NCBI RefSeq assembly: GCF_003400205.1
Contig: NZ_QUQV01000005.1
Coordinates: forward strand, 248,001 to 312,000
Length of the DNA stretch: 64,000 bases
Direction of reading: 5' to 3'
Source of the DNA: Bacillus sp. HNG
Lineage (GTDB): Bacteria > Bacillota > Bacilli > Bacillales > Bacillaceae_L
This document shows positions 28,147 to 36,323 of this stretch, in pieces; position 1 is the stretch's first letter; each line of letters begins with the position of its first letter. The notes under the pieces are model-generated. The model searched no databases, was not told where the DNA came from, and saw nothing but the letters and a program-made list of their open reading frames with translations. The position numbers and the translations under genes are program-made.

Positions 28147-28175
28147 TTGTCCAACTGTCATTTTCGCGGTAAAAT
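28147..28175 (+). promoter_or_regulatory. Promoter of the Prli42-like gene
   Basis: TTGTCC (28147-28152) and TAAAAT (28170-28175) are separated by 17 bp, 35 bp before the small gene. Confidence 0.6.
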
Positions 28176-28210
28176 ATGAGTAAATATGTAAGCAGAAGGG
28201 AGTATGTGAC

Positions 28211-28303
28211 GTGTCCCGTAAAACTCAAAAAATTGTGGTATATTTAATGATCGCTGTAATGCTAATTACTACTCTGTTAGCTGGTGTAGGTATGTGGTTT
28301 TAA
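28211..28303 (+). CDS. prli42: Prli42-like small membrane protein (stressosome anchor family)
   Basis: A 30-codon gene: GTG start with GGGAG 8 nt upstream, TAA at 28301-28303. The product has a short basic head (SRKTQK) and one membrane helix (IVVYLMIAVMLITTLLAGVGMW). It matches the Listeria Prli42 pattern of a lysine-rich head followed by VVYLM and LTTLL. Prli42 anchors the stressosome to the membrane and passes on oxidative stress signals. It has its own promoter and a strong terminator 41 bp later, which supports a real gene despite its size. Confidence 0.82.
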   Translation: MSRKTQKIVVYLMIAVMLITTLLAGVGMWF

Positions 28304-28343
28304 GTCAAACATTTACAGTGTTACGAGGTTTGTTAACAGTCTA

Positions 28344-28372
28344 AAAAGGTGACCTAAATGGTCACCTTTTGC
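28344..28372 (+). terminator. Terminator of the Prli42-like gene
   Basis: Perfect 11-bp stem AAAAGGTGACC / GGTCACCTTTT with a 5-nt loop. The downstream flank is the left copy of a 17-bp direct repeat bordering a mobile repeat. Confidence 0.9.
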
Positions 28373-28384
28373 TTTATTAAAATT

Positions 28385-28801
28385 GAGGCTGGGACATTAC
28401 GATAATCATCTTAATGAATGCCGAACATTAAAATTGTGAAAACCACAAAAAGAAAAATTCTTCTTTTAAAGATCGATGAATTTGTTTATAAAATGGTAAC
28501 TATGTTGATTGAAGCGAAAGGCGGCGACTCCTCGAAAATGCATTCGCATTTTCTTCGTGCGTGGGTTATTTCAAGGAAGAATTTCAAAGTCCTGCGGGAA
28601 AAGCGTGAGACTTGAGACCCCACAGGAGCGCAAATCAGAACGAAGCCTAAAAACGCCACGTCCTGTGGCAACGGCTTCGTGACCTACATCGTGTAGGCCT
28701 GAGGAGGCTCAAGCCACGCCCGCGGAAAGCGTCCGCCTGTAGCGCAGATCAACGGTGTAAAAATCAAAAATGTTTGCTTAAAAACCTTTTGTCCCAGCCG
28801 C
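28385..28801 (+). mobile_element. Non-autonomous repeat element, copy B (GGCTGGGACA termini)
   Basis: A 417-bp non-coding element. Its ends are GAGGCTGGGACA (28385-28396) and, inverted, GCGGCTGGGACA (28790-28801), 11 of 12 identical. The 17-mer TTTGCTTTATTAAAATT flanks it perfectly at 28368-28384 and 28802-28818, as a target duplication would. Inside are a hairpin GAAAATGC/GCATTTTC (28534-28553), the family core (CCTGCGGGAAAAGCG ... GAGACCCCACAGGAG ... GAGGAGGCTCAAGCC) and an inserted two-hairpin module (28640-28697). No transposase is encoded. The right flank overlaps the yqjA stop codon. Confidence 0.82.
28640..28697 (+). repeat. Two-hairpin module within element B
   Basis: ACGAAGCC (28640-28647) pairs with GGCTTCGT (28673-28680) around an inner stem GCCAC/GTGGC (28655-28669). 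A second hairpin CCTACA/TGTAGG (28683-28697) follows. The same module with compensatory changes lies at 53116-53172 on the other strand. Confidence 0.75.
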
Positions 28802-28816
28802 TTTGCTTTATTAAAA

Positions 28817-29770
28817 TTAGGTTGGCAACCCTTTGAATAATCTTTTTATGATTAAATATTCTTCCATTTCTTTAATAAATTGTAGAAGAGCAGCCCTTGT
28901 CTCAAACTCCTCTCGAGTTTGTGGCAATGGCATTTCTCTAAACACTTTACGCATAGCTTCAAGTTTTTTCAAAAATACACTTGCCGTGTTACCAGGATGT
29001 ATGGACTGGCTCACCTCCATAATAAAATCGGCAACCATTTCTCTTTGTTCAACCGACTGAGTAATCGAAGTAATAGTAGGTAACATCCTCTGAAGAATTT
29101 CGAATTGCTTTTCTCTCATTTCAAAATACGTATAATATAAGTTTTCATCGCGCATTAGGTTATTTTCAACATCTCTGAATGCAATTCTTTTCGCTTTCTT
29201 TAATAAATCTTCAACAGCTGTTATCTCTCGCCCATCCCAAATACTCTCACCTGTTCGAAGATAGTGAACCATCTCGTTTAATATATTTCCAAACAGGGCT
29301 TCAATTTCTTGTTGGTATACCCTAAGTTGCTTGTCAACACTCGGCATATATAGATTTACGAGTAGTGCAACACCAATCCCAATCACAATTAAACCAAGTT
29401 CATTTATAATCAAATCAATTGTTACTTTCCCAGCTGAAAATATATGTAAAATAATTACGGTACTTGTTACAATTCCATCTTTTGCTTTTACGGCAACCAC
29501 AGTAGGAATAAAAAATAGGAGTAACAACCCAATTGTTAATGGATGATAGCCTATTCCCTCAAAGAATACAATTGAAAATAGGATTCCAACCACACACGCA
29601 ATAAATCGCTCCCACGAACTCTCAAGCGACTTTTTTCTTGTTACTTTAATACATAAAATCGTTAGAATTCCAGCAGAAGCAAAACTATCTAGCCCTAATA
29701 GTTTTGCGATCGATATAGAAATCGTTGTACCTATAGCTGTTTTTAAAGTGCGATAACCTATTTTAAACAT
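28817..29770 (-). CDS. yqjA: Aromatic-acid exporter/FUSC-like membrane protein (YqjA)
   Basis: 317 residues from the ATG at 29770 (AGGAGCC about 6 nt upstream), beginning MFKIGYRTLKTAIGTT as in B. subtilis YqjA. Five or six membrane helices lie in residues ~5-140 (ASAGILTILCIKVTRK, VVGILFSIVFFEGIGYHPL, LGLIVIGIGVALLVNLYMP). A soluble helical domain of ~180 residues follows, ending in REEFETRAALLQFIKEMEEY. The family belongs to the aromatic acid exporter/FUSC group; the substrate is unknown. It is a single-gene unit whose 3' end borders mobile element B. Confidence 0.88.
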   Translation of the reverse strand: MFKIGYRTLKTAIGTTISISIAKLLGLDSFASAGILTILCIKVTRKKSLESSWERFIACVVGILFSIVFFEGIGYHPLTIGLLLLFFIPTVVAVKAKDGIVTSTVIILHIFSAGKVTIDLIINELGLIVIGIGVALLVNLYMPSVDKQLRVYQQEIEALFGNILNEMVHYLRTGESIWDGREITAVEDLLKKAKRIAFRDVENNLMRDENLYYTYFEMREKQFEILQRMLPTITSITQSVEQREMVADFIMEVSQSIHPGNTASVFLKKLEAMRKVFREMPLPQTREEFETRAALLQFIKEMEEYLIIKRLFKGLPT

Positions 29771-29864
29771 AAATCGGCTCCTAAAAATCGATAATGGTTT
29801 TATTATATTGTTATCAATAGGAAAAATAAAACACCTACACAAATCTTAGTATGACTAAATTCAC

Positions 29865-29895
29865 GAAAAAAGGAATGATCTCATGGATCATTCCT
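29865..29895 (-). terminator. Terminator of the art-like operon
   Basis: AGGAATGATC / GATCATTCCT (10 bp, perfect) is followed by TTTTTT on the - strand, just after the ATPase gene. Confidence 0.9.
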
Positions 29896-29901
29896 GTTAT
29901 A

Positions 29902-30636
29902 TTATAGAACTTTTTCTAAGAAATCTTGCGCACGTTGGCTTCTTGGATTGGTGAAAAATTCATCGGGTGTTGTTTGTTCAACTATAAGCCCATCATCCAT
30001 GAAGAGTACTTTGTCTGCCACTTCACGTGCAAATCCCATTTCATGAGTTACAATGAGCATCGTCATTCCAGTATTAGCTAAGCCCTTCATAACATTAAGA
30101 ACTTCTTTTACCATTTCAGGGTCAAGTGCGGAAGTAGGCTCGTCAAAAAGCATGATTTCTGGTTCCATTGCTAAGGCCCTGGCGATTGCTACCCTCTGCT
30201 TTTGTCCTCCAGAAAGGCGATTTGGATATTCATTTTCTTTTTCTGATAATCCAACCTGCTTTAATAGCTCCCTCGCTTTGTTTTCCGCTTCACTTTTTGA
30301 AATCCCTTTTACCTTCATTGGAGCGTAAGTAAGATTTTGAAGAACCGTCTTATGTGGAAATAGATAAAAATGCTGAAATACCATTCCAATATGCTGACGA
30401 ACCTTTGTAATATTCGTCTTTGCATTTGTGACTTCATCTTCCCCAACCCAAATCTGTCCTTGAGTTGGTCTTTCAAGTAGATTTAAACATCTTAGAAATG
30501 TAGATTTTCCAGAACCAGAAGGACCAATAATGGCAACAACCTCACCTTGTTTAAAGGTGGTCGTAATCCCTTTTAACACTTCAAGCTTGCCAAAAGATTT
30601 ATGAAGACCTTCTACTTTAATATGATCGTTACTCAC
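29902..30636 (-). CDS. artR: Amino-acid ABC transporter ATP-binding protein (ArtR-like)
   Basis: 244 residues. The best start is a GTG at 30636 (GGAGG 10 nt upstream), overlapping the permease gene by 8 bp. ABC motifs in order: [13 protein letters not shown] (Walker A), [16 protein letters not shown] (Q-loop), [16 protein letters not shown] (signature), [13 protein letters not shown] (Walker B) and [16 protein letters not shown] (H-loop). It powers the polar amino acid importer encoded by the two upstream genes. Arginine is the likely substrate by synteny with B. subtilis artPQR and because of the ARG-like box upstream. Confidence 0.9.
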   Translation of the reverse strand: MSNDHIKVEGLHKSFGKLEVLKGITTTFKQGEVVAIIGPSGSGKSTFLRCLNLLERPTQGQIWVGEDEVTNAKTNITKVRQHIGMVFQHFYLFPHKTVLQNLTYAPMKVKGISKSEAENKARELLKQVGLSEKENEYPNRLSGGQKQRVAIARALAMEPEIMLFDEPTSALDPEMVKEVLNVMKGLANTGMTMLIVTHEMGFAREVADKVLFMDDGLIVEQTTPDEFFTNPRSQRAQDFLEKVL

Positions 30637-31294
30637 TACGACGCAACCTCCTCTCAAGTCTTCCTCCTAGGAATGTGAGGATTGTAACAATAATCCAATA
30701 AACTAGACCAGCAATTAATAATGGTTCAAAATAGCGGAATGTATTCGATCCGACAACTTGAGCTCTTCTCATAATATCCAATAACCCAATCGTACTTACA
30801 ATTGCAGATTCCTTCGTTAAGGTTATAAATTCATTTAAAAGTGCAGGTAAAATATTTTTTACTGCCTGTGGAAGGATAATATCCAACATCATTGGGCGGT
30901 ACGAGATCCCTAGTGCTTCCGCCGCTTCTTGTTGGCCTTTATCTACAGCCTGAATACCCGCTCTAATGATTTCAGAAATATACGCACCTGAGTTTAATCC
31001 AAATGCTAACACCCCAGCTACAAATTTATCAATATCATAATGAAAAAGCTGTGGAACTGCAAAATAGATTAAAACCAATTGGAGGATAAGTGGTGTTCCT
31101 CTAAATATGGATGTATAAATATCCGCAAACCACTTAAAAAATGAAACCTTACTAATTTTAAACACCGCTAAAATTGTCCCCAAAATTAAACCTAAAATTG
31201 CCGATACTAGTGCAAAGGATACCGTAAGGCCGATCCCTTCTAGTATAAACGGAATTGAAGGCACGATTCGGGAAAAATCAATATCCAAACCCAT
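30629..31294 (-). CDS. artQ: Amino-acid ABC transporter permease (ArtQ-like)
   Basis: 221 residues, HisM/GlnP type, with about five membrane helices. The coupling loop [35 protein letters not shown] is the EAA motif that docks the ATPase. The N-terminal [25 protein letters not shown] and [17 protein letters not shown] are family signatures. GAGGTG stands 6 nt before the ATG. It lies between the binding-protein and ATPase genes in a three-gene operon. Confidence 0.92.
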   Translation of the reverse strand: MGLDIDFSRIVPSIPFILEGIGLTVSFALVSAILGLILGTILAVFKISKVSFFKWFADIYTSIFRGTPLILQLVLIYFAVPQLFHYDIDKFVAGVLAFGLNSGAYISEIIRAGIQAVDKGQQEAAEALGISYRPMMLDIILPQAVKNILPALLNEFITLTKESAIVSTIGLLDIMRRAQVVGSNTFRYFEPLLIAGLVYWIIVTILTFLGGRLERRLRRSE

Positions 31295-31324
31295 GCCTTA
31301 CACCTCATTTCTACTAAAAAATTT

Positions 31325-32110
31325 TTATTTTTCGATCCATTCTTGCTCTATTTCTTTTAACTCGCCATTTTCCTTCATTTCATCTAACACCTTATTAAAT
31401 TCTTCAGTCAGATCACTGCCTTTTGCAAATGCAATTGCCATACCTGGTGAAGCTTCTGTTGGATCATCAAAGCCTGCTAAGTCAAGTTCTTCAATGAAGC
31501 CTATTGCAACTGTCTTATCTAAATAAACTGCATCAATTCTTCCCGCTTTTAGCTCTTGAATTAATTCTGGAGCCTTATTTAAAGCTGAGATTTCAAGACT
31601 TTTAAGTGTTTCTTCTTTAATCTTTTTAGCTCCTTCTTCTTGAATGGAACCTAATTGAACCCCAACTGTTTTACCGTCTAAATCCTCTAATGTTTTAACA
31701 TCAGAATCCTTTAATGTAACAAACATTTCCCCAGATTTATGATATTCTGTTGAAAAATCTACACTTTCTTTACGTTCAGCAGTTGCTGACATACCAGAAA
31801 TGATAAAATCAATACGTTCTGCTTGTAATGCGCTAATAAGACCACCGAAATCCATATTTTCGATTTTAAGTTCATATCCAAGTTTATCCGCAATTTTCTT
31901 AGCTAAATCAATATCAAATCCAATGTATTCACCTGTTGTCTCGTCAATTGTTTCAAATGGTGGGAAGTCAGCAGATGTTCCCATTGTTAATACTTTCTTT
32001 GTATCAGTACCTTTATCAGATCCTGTTGCATTATCATCGCTTGTCCCACAAGCTGCTAGTAATACAATTGATAAAATAGCAATCAATGATGCTAGTAAAA
32101 ACTTTTTCAT
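31325..32110 (-). CDS. artP: Amino-acid ABC transporter substrate-binding lipoprotein (ArtP-like)
   Basis: 261 residues. The signal peptide ends in the lipobox LLAAC (cysteine at ~21), so it is a lipoprotein on the outer face of the membrane. The mature part is a family-3 solute-binding protein: ADFPPFETIDETTGEYIGFDIDLAKKIADKLG, then LISALQAERIDFIISGMSATAERKESVDFS and KTVGVQLGSIQEEGAKK. It captures a polar amino acid, probably arginine. First gene of the art-like operon, with a sigma-A promoter overlapped by an ARG-like box upstream. Confidence 0.92.
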   Translation of the reverse strand: MKKFLLASLIAILSIVLLAACGTSDDNATGSDKGTDTKKVLTMGTSADFPPFETIDETTGEYIGFDIDLAKKIADKLGYELKIENMDFGGLISALQAERIDFIISGMSATAERKESVDFSTEYHKSGEMFVTLKDSDVKTLEDLDGKTVGVQLGSIQEEGAKKIKEETLKSLEISALNKAPELIQELKAGRIDAVYLDKTVAIGFIEELDLAGFDDPTEASPGMAIAFAKGSDLTEEFNKVLDEMKENGELKEIEQEWIEK

Positions 32111-32156
32111 TATGTTTTCCCCCTATGTGGTTTTTTATAATTATTCGATAGAATGT

Positions 32157-32184
32157 ATTTTAACACATCTGCATAAATATACAA
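32157..32184 (-). promoter_or_regulatory. art promoter with ARG-like box
   Basis: On the - strand TTGTAT (32179-32184) and TAAAAT (32157-32162) are 16 bp apart. TGCATAAATATACA at 32170-32183 fits the arginine-repressor half-site pattern TGAAT...ATTCA with one mismatch per arm and covers the -35 edge and spacer. ArgR (gene at 55170) would repress here. The 220 bp further upstream are AT-rich, and I see no other feature there. Confidence 0.55.
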
Positions 32185-32379
32185 TATGTTTTTTAAAAAT
32201 AATAATTGATTAATAATTCTATCATTCGCGCAATGGTTACATTTTATTCTGCTTACAAGGTATTTTAGAGGAAAAATTTAGTGTATATTTTGGCGCAATC
32301 TTCTTTTAATACTTTACTGATATAAACAATTAAAGTGAAAAAGTAATAAAACATTCATCACATTATGCATAATTTATAT

Positions 32380-32406
32380 AAAAAAAAGAAGCCTAAAAGG
32401 CCTCTT
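32380..32406 (-). terminator. Terminator of brxB
   Basis: AAGAGGCCT / AGGCTTCTT (one wobble) is followed by a run of Ts on the - strand, overlapping the stop codon. Confidence 0.8.
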
Positions 32407-32842
32407 AAATTTCTTCACAATATTCTTCAAAAGTTTCCTGTAGTTTAGTGATGACATCCATTGGCTCGTGTCCTTCGATTTCATGTCGTTCAATCATTTT
32501 AACGATTTTCCCATCTTTTAATAATGCAAATGATGGAGATGATGGCGGATAACCTTCAAAATATGATCTCGCTGTTTCTGTTGCCGCTTTATCTTGACCT
32601 GCAAATACTGTTACTAATTGGTCTGGTCGCTTATCATAATGGATCGAATGTGCTGCAGCTGGTCTTGCAATTCCACCTGCGCAACCACAAACAGAATTAA
32701 CCATCACTAAAGTTGTACCTTTACGATTTAATGCTTCATCAACCTCTTCAGGTGTTTTTAATTCTTGATAGCCAGCCTCTGTAATTTCTTTTCTAGCTGT
32801 TTGTACTATATCATTCATAAACAGATTGAAATCTATTTCCAT
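32405..32842 (-). CDS. brxB: Bacilliredoxin BrxB (YphP/YqiW family)
   Basis: 145 residues, the usual family length. The CGC active site lies in [15 protein letters not shown] (residues ~48-62). The enzyme removes bacillithiol from mixed protein disulfides, restoring redox-damaged proteins. Its C-terminal [22 protein letters not shown] is the thioredoxin-fold cis-Pro region and last strands. In B. subtilis yqiW is near this place. It has its own promoter: TTGAAA (32906-32911), 18 bp, TATGAT (32882-32887). It shows that the host uses bacillithiol. Confidence 0.93.
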   Translation of the reverse strand: MEIDFNLFMNDIVQTARKEITEAGYQELKTPEEVDEALNRKGTTLVMVNSVCGCAGGIARPAAAHSIHYDKRPDQLVTVFAGQDKAATETARSYFEGYPPSSPSFALLKDGKIVKMIERHEIEGHEPMDVITKLQETFEEYCEEI

Positions 32843-32951
32843 TTTTGTGCACTCCTTTTAGAAAAATATCTTGCTATTTTTATCATATCAATTTCCATCA
32901 TGTTTTTTCAAATCTTAGGAACTTAAATGAACGTTTAAAAAATAATTAATC

Positions 32952-33030
32952 GGGTATTCTATTAATACATCTAGATCATACCCCTAAACTCCCTAGATGG
33001 AAGGAGAGCGAATGCACTCCTTCTTTTTTT
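32952..33030 (+). ncRNA. Candidate structured + strand RNA ending in a terminator
   Basis: GGGTAT (32952-32957) can pair with ATACCC (32978-32983). CATCTAG (32968-32974) can pair with CTAGATG (32993-32999). These interlock as a pseudoknot. A terminator-like hairpin follows: GAAGGAG/CTCCTTC (33000-33023) with seven Ts, oriented on the + strand although all neighbouring genes are on -. I see no clear promoter, so this is tentative. It might instead be an unusual 3' structure of meaB. Confidence 0.3.
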
Positions 33031-34132
33031 ATGCTTCAAATAGTTCAATTAACTCCTTCACAGCAGTTGTAACATTTAAATCACCCTGTATAACTTTATT
33101 TTCAAGGACTGGGAGCTTCGTTTTAATGGATGGATGGGTAAAAAAGCTTGTTTCAAGATAATCCTTTATCATTGCATGAATCCAATCCTTTGTTTGAGAG
33201 TCCCTTCGTTCTGCAAATGCTCCAGACTCTTTCGTAGTCTCAACAAATCGCAGGATGATTTTCCATATTTCTTCTATACCTTCATGATAAAGTGCGGATG
33301 CTGTATAGGCTTTCGTAGACCAACCTTTCGTTGCAGGCTGAAGATAGTGGAGAATCCGATTATATTCAGCGCGAGCAATTTTTGCTCTCTGTCGATTATC
33401 ACCGTCCGCTTTATTAATCAATATGGTATCCGCCAGCTCCATTACTCCTTTTTTCATGCCTTGTAATTCATCACCTGCACCGGTCAACACAAGAAGAAGG
33501 AAAAAATCTACCATACTTCGTACCACAACTTCACTTTGACCAACACCAATCGTTTCAACAAGAATCACATCAAACCCCGCGGCTTCACAAAGTAAAATTG
33601 TCTCCCTCGTTTTACGGTTGACTCCACCAAGGGTTCCCCCTGATGGTGATGGTCGAATAAATGCATTTTTATTCCTCGTAAGGGTCTCCATTCTTGTTTT
33701 ATCACCAAGTATACTGCCACCTGTTACACTACTACTTGGGTCAACAGCTAAAACCGCAACGCGATGCCCTTGTTCACATAAATAAGAACCAAAGCTCTCT
33801 ATGAATGTACTTTTACCAGCACCCGGGACTCCAGTGATACCTATACGTATCGAGTTTCCGGTGTACGGAAGTATTTCATTGATTACAGCTTGCGCCTGGT
33901 CTTCATGACGTTTTGCGTTGCTTTCAACAAGAGTAATGGCTTGGGCAAGAATAGTACGATTACCATTTCGTATGCCCTGTACATACTCTTCAGTTGTTCG
34001 TCCTTTCTTCTTAACAAATTTACGGACACTTTCAGAAGTGTTATTTTGATCTATACCCTTCACAATTTCTGTTGTAAAACCATCAGAGGCATTTTCCGGC
34101 ACCCATTCAGGTTTCTTTTTATTATCAGTCAT
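33029..34132 (-). CDS. meaB: Methylmalonyl-CoA mutase-associated GTPase MeaB
   Basis: 367 residues from the ATG at 34132, overlapping the mutB stop by 8 bp (GAGG 9 nt upstream). It is a G3E-type GTPase that loads and protects the B12 cofactor of methylmalonyl-CoA mutase. [18 protein letters not shown] is the P-loop. [20 protein letters not shown] and [19 protein letters not shown] are the switch regions, and ILINKADGD the base-recognition motif. The N-terminal helix hairpin and C-terminal dimer arm are also present. Last gene of the mutA-mutB-meaB operon. Confidence 0.95.
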   Translation of the reverse strand: MTDNKKKPEWVPENASDGFTTEIVKGIDQNNTSESVRKFVKKKGRTTEEYVQGIRNGNRTILAQAITLVESNAKRHEDQAQAVINEILPYTGNSIRIGITGVPGAGKSTFIESFGSYLCEQGHRVAVLAVDPSSSVTGGSILGDKTRMETLTRNKNAFIRPSPSGGTLGGVNRKTRETILLCEAAGFDVILVETIGVGQSEVVVRSMVDFFLLLVLTGAGDELQGMKKGVMELADTILINKADGDNRQRAKIARAEYNRILHYLQPATKGWSTKAYTASALYHEGIEEIWKIILRFVETTKESGAFAERRDSQTKDWIHAMIKDYLETSFFTHPSIKTKLPVLENKVIQGDLNVTTAVKELIELFEA

Positions 34133-36323
34133 TGCCTTCTTCCTCATATCCAAGACGAAGATAAATTTCTTCGATTACTTTTTGTGCAGCCACTGGGATT
34201 ACCGTTCCAGGTCCAAAAATAGCTGCAGCTCCATGCTCTTTTAAGTAATCATAATCCTGAGAGGGGATAACTCCACCAACAATTACAAGTATATCTTCTC
34301 GACCTAATTTCCTCAGTTCTTCAATTAACTGGGGAAGTAATGTTTTATGACCTGCCGCGAGTGAACTCATTCCAACGACATGAACATCATTTTCTACTGC
34401 TTGAAGAGCTGTTTCTTCTGGCGTTTGAAATAATGGTCCAATATCAACATCAAAACCAAGGTCCGCAAAAGCAGTAGCAATGACCTTTGCTCCACGGTCA
34501 TGGCCATCCTGCCCCATTTTCGCAATCAAGATCCTTGGGCGTCTTCCCTCATTTTCCAAAAACTCATCTGTCATCTTCTTCACACTCATGATTTCTTCCT
34601 CATTTGAATATTCAGAGCTATAAATTCCACTAATTGAACGAATGACAGCTTTATGACGTGTGGAAGCTTTTTCAATCGCATTTGAAATCTCTCCTAGCGT
34701 TGAACGAGCTCTTGCCGCTTGAACCGATAGTTCCAACAGATTTCCCTCACCTGTTTCAACTGCATTCGTAATGGCAGCCAACGCCTCTTCCACTTTTCCG
34801 TCATCACGTGAAGCCTTTAATTCACTAAGTCTTTCAATTTGTTTGAGTCGAACAGCTGTATTGTCAATGTCTAAAATATCGATTGGATCTTCTTTATGTA
34901 ATCGATATTTATTGACACCTATAATTGTTTCTTTGCCGGAATCGATTTTTGCCTGACGTCTCGCCGCCGCCTCTTCAATTCGCATTTTCGGAAGGCCAGT
35001 TTCAATTGCTTTGGTCATTCCACCAAGTTCCTCAATTTCCTCGATATGCTTCCAAGCCCGCTCCATGAGCTTATGAGTTAAAGTCTCTACATAATATGAG
35101 CCGCCCCATGGATCAATTACATGACAAATACCCGTTTCATCCTGTAAATACAGCTGTGTATTTCTAGCGATTCGAGCAGAAAAATCAGTCGGAAGGGCAA
35201 TTGCTTCATCGAGTGCATTCGTATGCAAGGATTGTGTATGACCTGATACTGCTGCCAGTGCTTCGATACATGTTCTTGTCACATTATTGAATGGATCCTG
35301 CTCAGTCAAGCTCCAACCTGAAGTCTGTGAATGTGTCCTTAACGCAAGTGATTTTGGATTTTTGGGATTGAAGACTTTCATCATTTGTGCCCAAATAAGA
35401 CGAGCTGCCCTCAGCTTCGCTACCTCCATAAAATAGTTCATACCGATTGCCCAGAAAAAGGATAATCTAGGGGCAAAGGAATCAATATCAATCCCCTTCG
35501 CAATTCCTGTTCGTACATATTCCAACCCATCTGCTAACGTATAGGCTAGTTCTAGATCTGCTGGTGCACCGGCTTCCTGCATATGATACCCAGAAATACT
35601 AATGCTATTGAATTTTGGCATATTTTTTGACGTGTACTCAAAAATATCCGAAATAATTCGCATTGAGGTGTCTGGTGGGTAAATATAAGTATTTCTCACC
35701 ATGTACTCTTTTAAAATATCATTTTGAATCGTTCCTGACAGTTTTTCGGGAGGGACACCCTGCTCCTCTGCCGTTACAATATAAAACGCCAAAACCGGAA
35801 GTACAGCACCATTCATCGTCATCGACACACTCATTTGATCAAGTGGAATTCCATCAAATAATGTCTTCATATCTAGGATTGAATCAATCGCAACCCCAGC
35901 TTTCCCGACATCGCCAACAACACGGGGGTGGTCTGAATCATAGCCACGGTGTGTAGCTAAGTCAAACGCCACAGAAAGACCCTTTTGCCCCATCGCAAGA
36001 TTGCGGCGGTAGAAAGCATTACTCTCCTCAGCTGTGGAAAAACCAGCATATTGTCGAACGGTCCAAGGTCTGTTTACATACATCGTTGGATATGGACCAC
36101 GTAAAAACGGGGGAATACCAGGCATATAATCTAGATGAGTCACCCCATCCATGTCTTCCTTTGTATAGACGGGTATTACAGCAATTTGTTCGTTCGTTTC
36201 AAATAGCAAATCATCAATAGATTGATTTATCTCTTCTTCTACTTTTTTACGCCATTTTTCAGGAGTAGGTGACGTATCAGATATTTTTAACTTTATATTG
36301 GAAAGATCCACCCTTTTAGCCAA
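34125..36323 (-). CDS. mutB: Methylmalonyl-CoA mutase large (catalytic) subunit
   Basis: 732 residues. The N-terminal two-thirds are the TIM barrel that binds acyl-CoA ([46 protein letters not shown]). The last ~135 residues are the B12-binding domain with [16 protein letters not shown], whose His is the cobalt ligand, and [10 protein letters not shown]. It turns (R)-methylmalonyl-CoA into succinyl-CoA by a radical mechanism. The start is a TTG directly after the mutA stop, with GGGGTG 6 nt upstream. Operon with mutA and meaB. Confidence 0.95.
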   Translation of the reverse strand: MAKRVDLSNIKLKISDTSPTPEKWRKKVEEEINQSIDDLLFETNEQIAVIPVYTKEDMDGVTHLDYMPGIPPFLRGPYPTMYVNRPWTVRQYAGFSTAEESNAFYRRNLAMGQKGLSVAFDLATHRGYDSDHPRVVGDVGKAGVAIDSILDMKTLFDGIPLDQMSVSMTMNGAVLPVLAFYIVTAEEQGVPPEKLSGTIQNDILKEYMVRNTYIYPPDTSMRIISDIFEYTSKNMPKFNSISISGYHMQEAGAPADLELAYTLADGLEYVRTGIAKGIDIDSFAPRLSFFWAIGMNYFMEVAKLRAARLIWAQMMKVFNPKNPKSLALRTHSQTSGWSLTEQDPFNNVTRTCIEALAAVSGHTQSLHTNALDEAIALPTDFSARIARNTQLYLQDETGICHVIDPWGGSYYVETLTHKLMERAWKHIEEIEELGGMTKAIETGLPKMRIEEAAARRQAKIDSGKETIIGVNKYRLHKEDPIDILDIDNTAVRLKQIERLSELKASRDDGKVEEALAAITNAVETGEGNLLELSVQAARARSTLGEISNAIEKASTRHKAVIRSISGIYSSEYSNEEEIMSVKKMTDEFLENEGRRPRILIAKMGQDGHDRGAKVIATAFADLGFDVDIGPLFQTPEETALQAVENDVHVVGMSSLAAGHKTLLPQLIEELRKLGREDILVIVGGVIPSQDYDYLKEHGAAAIFGPGTVIPVAAQKVIEEIYLRLGYEEEGND

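Noticed and set aside
28418-28671. Short open frames in element B
   Set aside because: They consist of repeat and hairpin DNA, with no ribosome-binding site and no conserved protein feature.
31800-32213. 137-codon + strand frame opposite artP
   Set aside because: It is antisense to the binding-protein gene, crosses its promoter and has low-complexity composition.
33000-33030. Ordinary terminator of meaB
   Set aside because: The T-run lies on the + strand side, so the hairpin has the wrong orientation for the - strand gene. It is kept only as part of a candidate + strand RNA.
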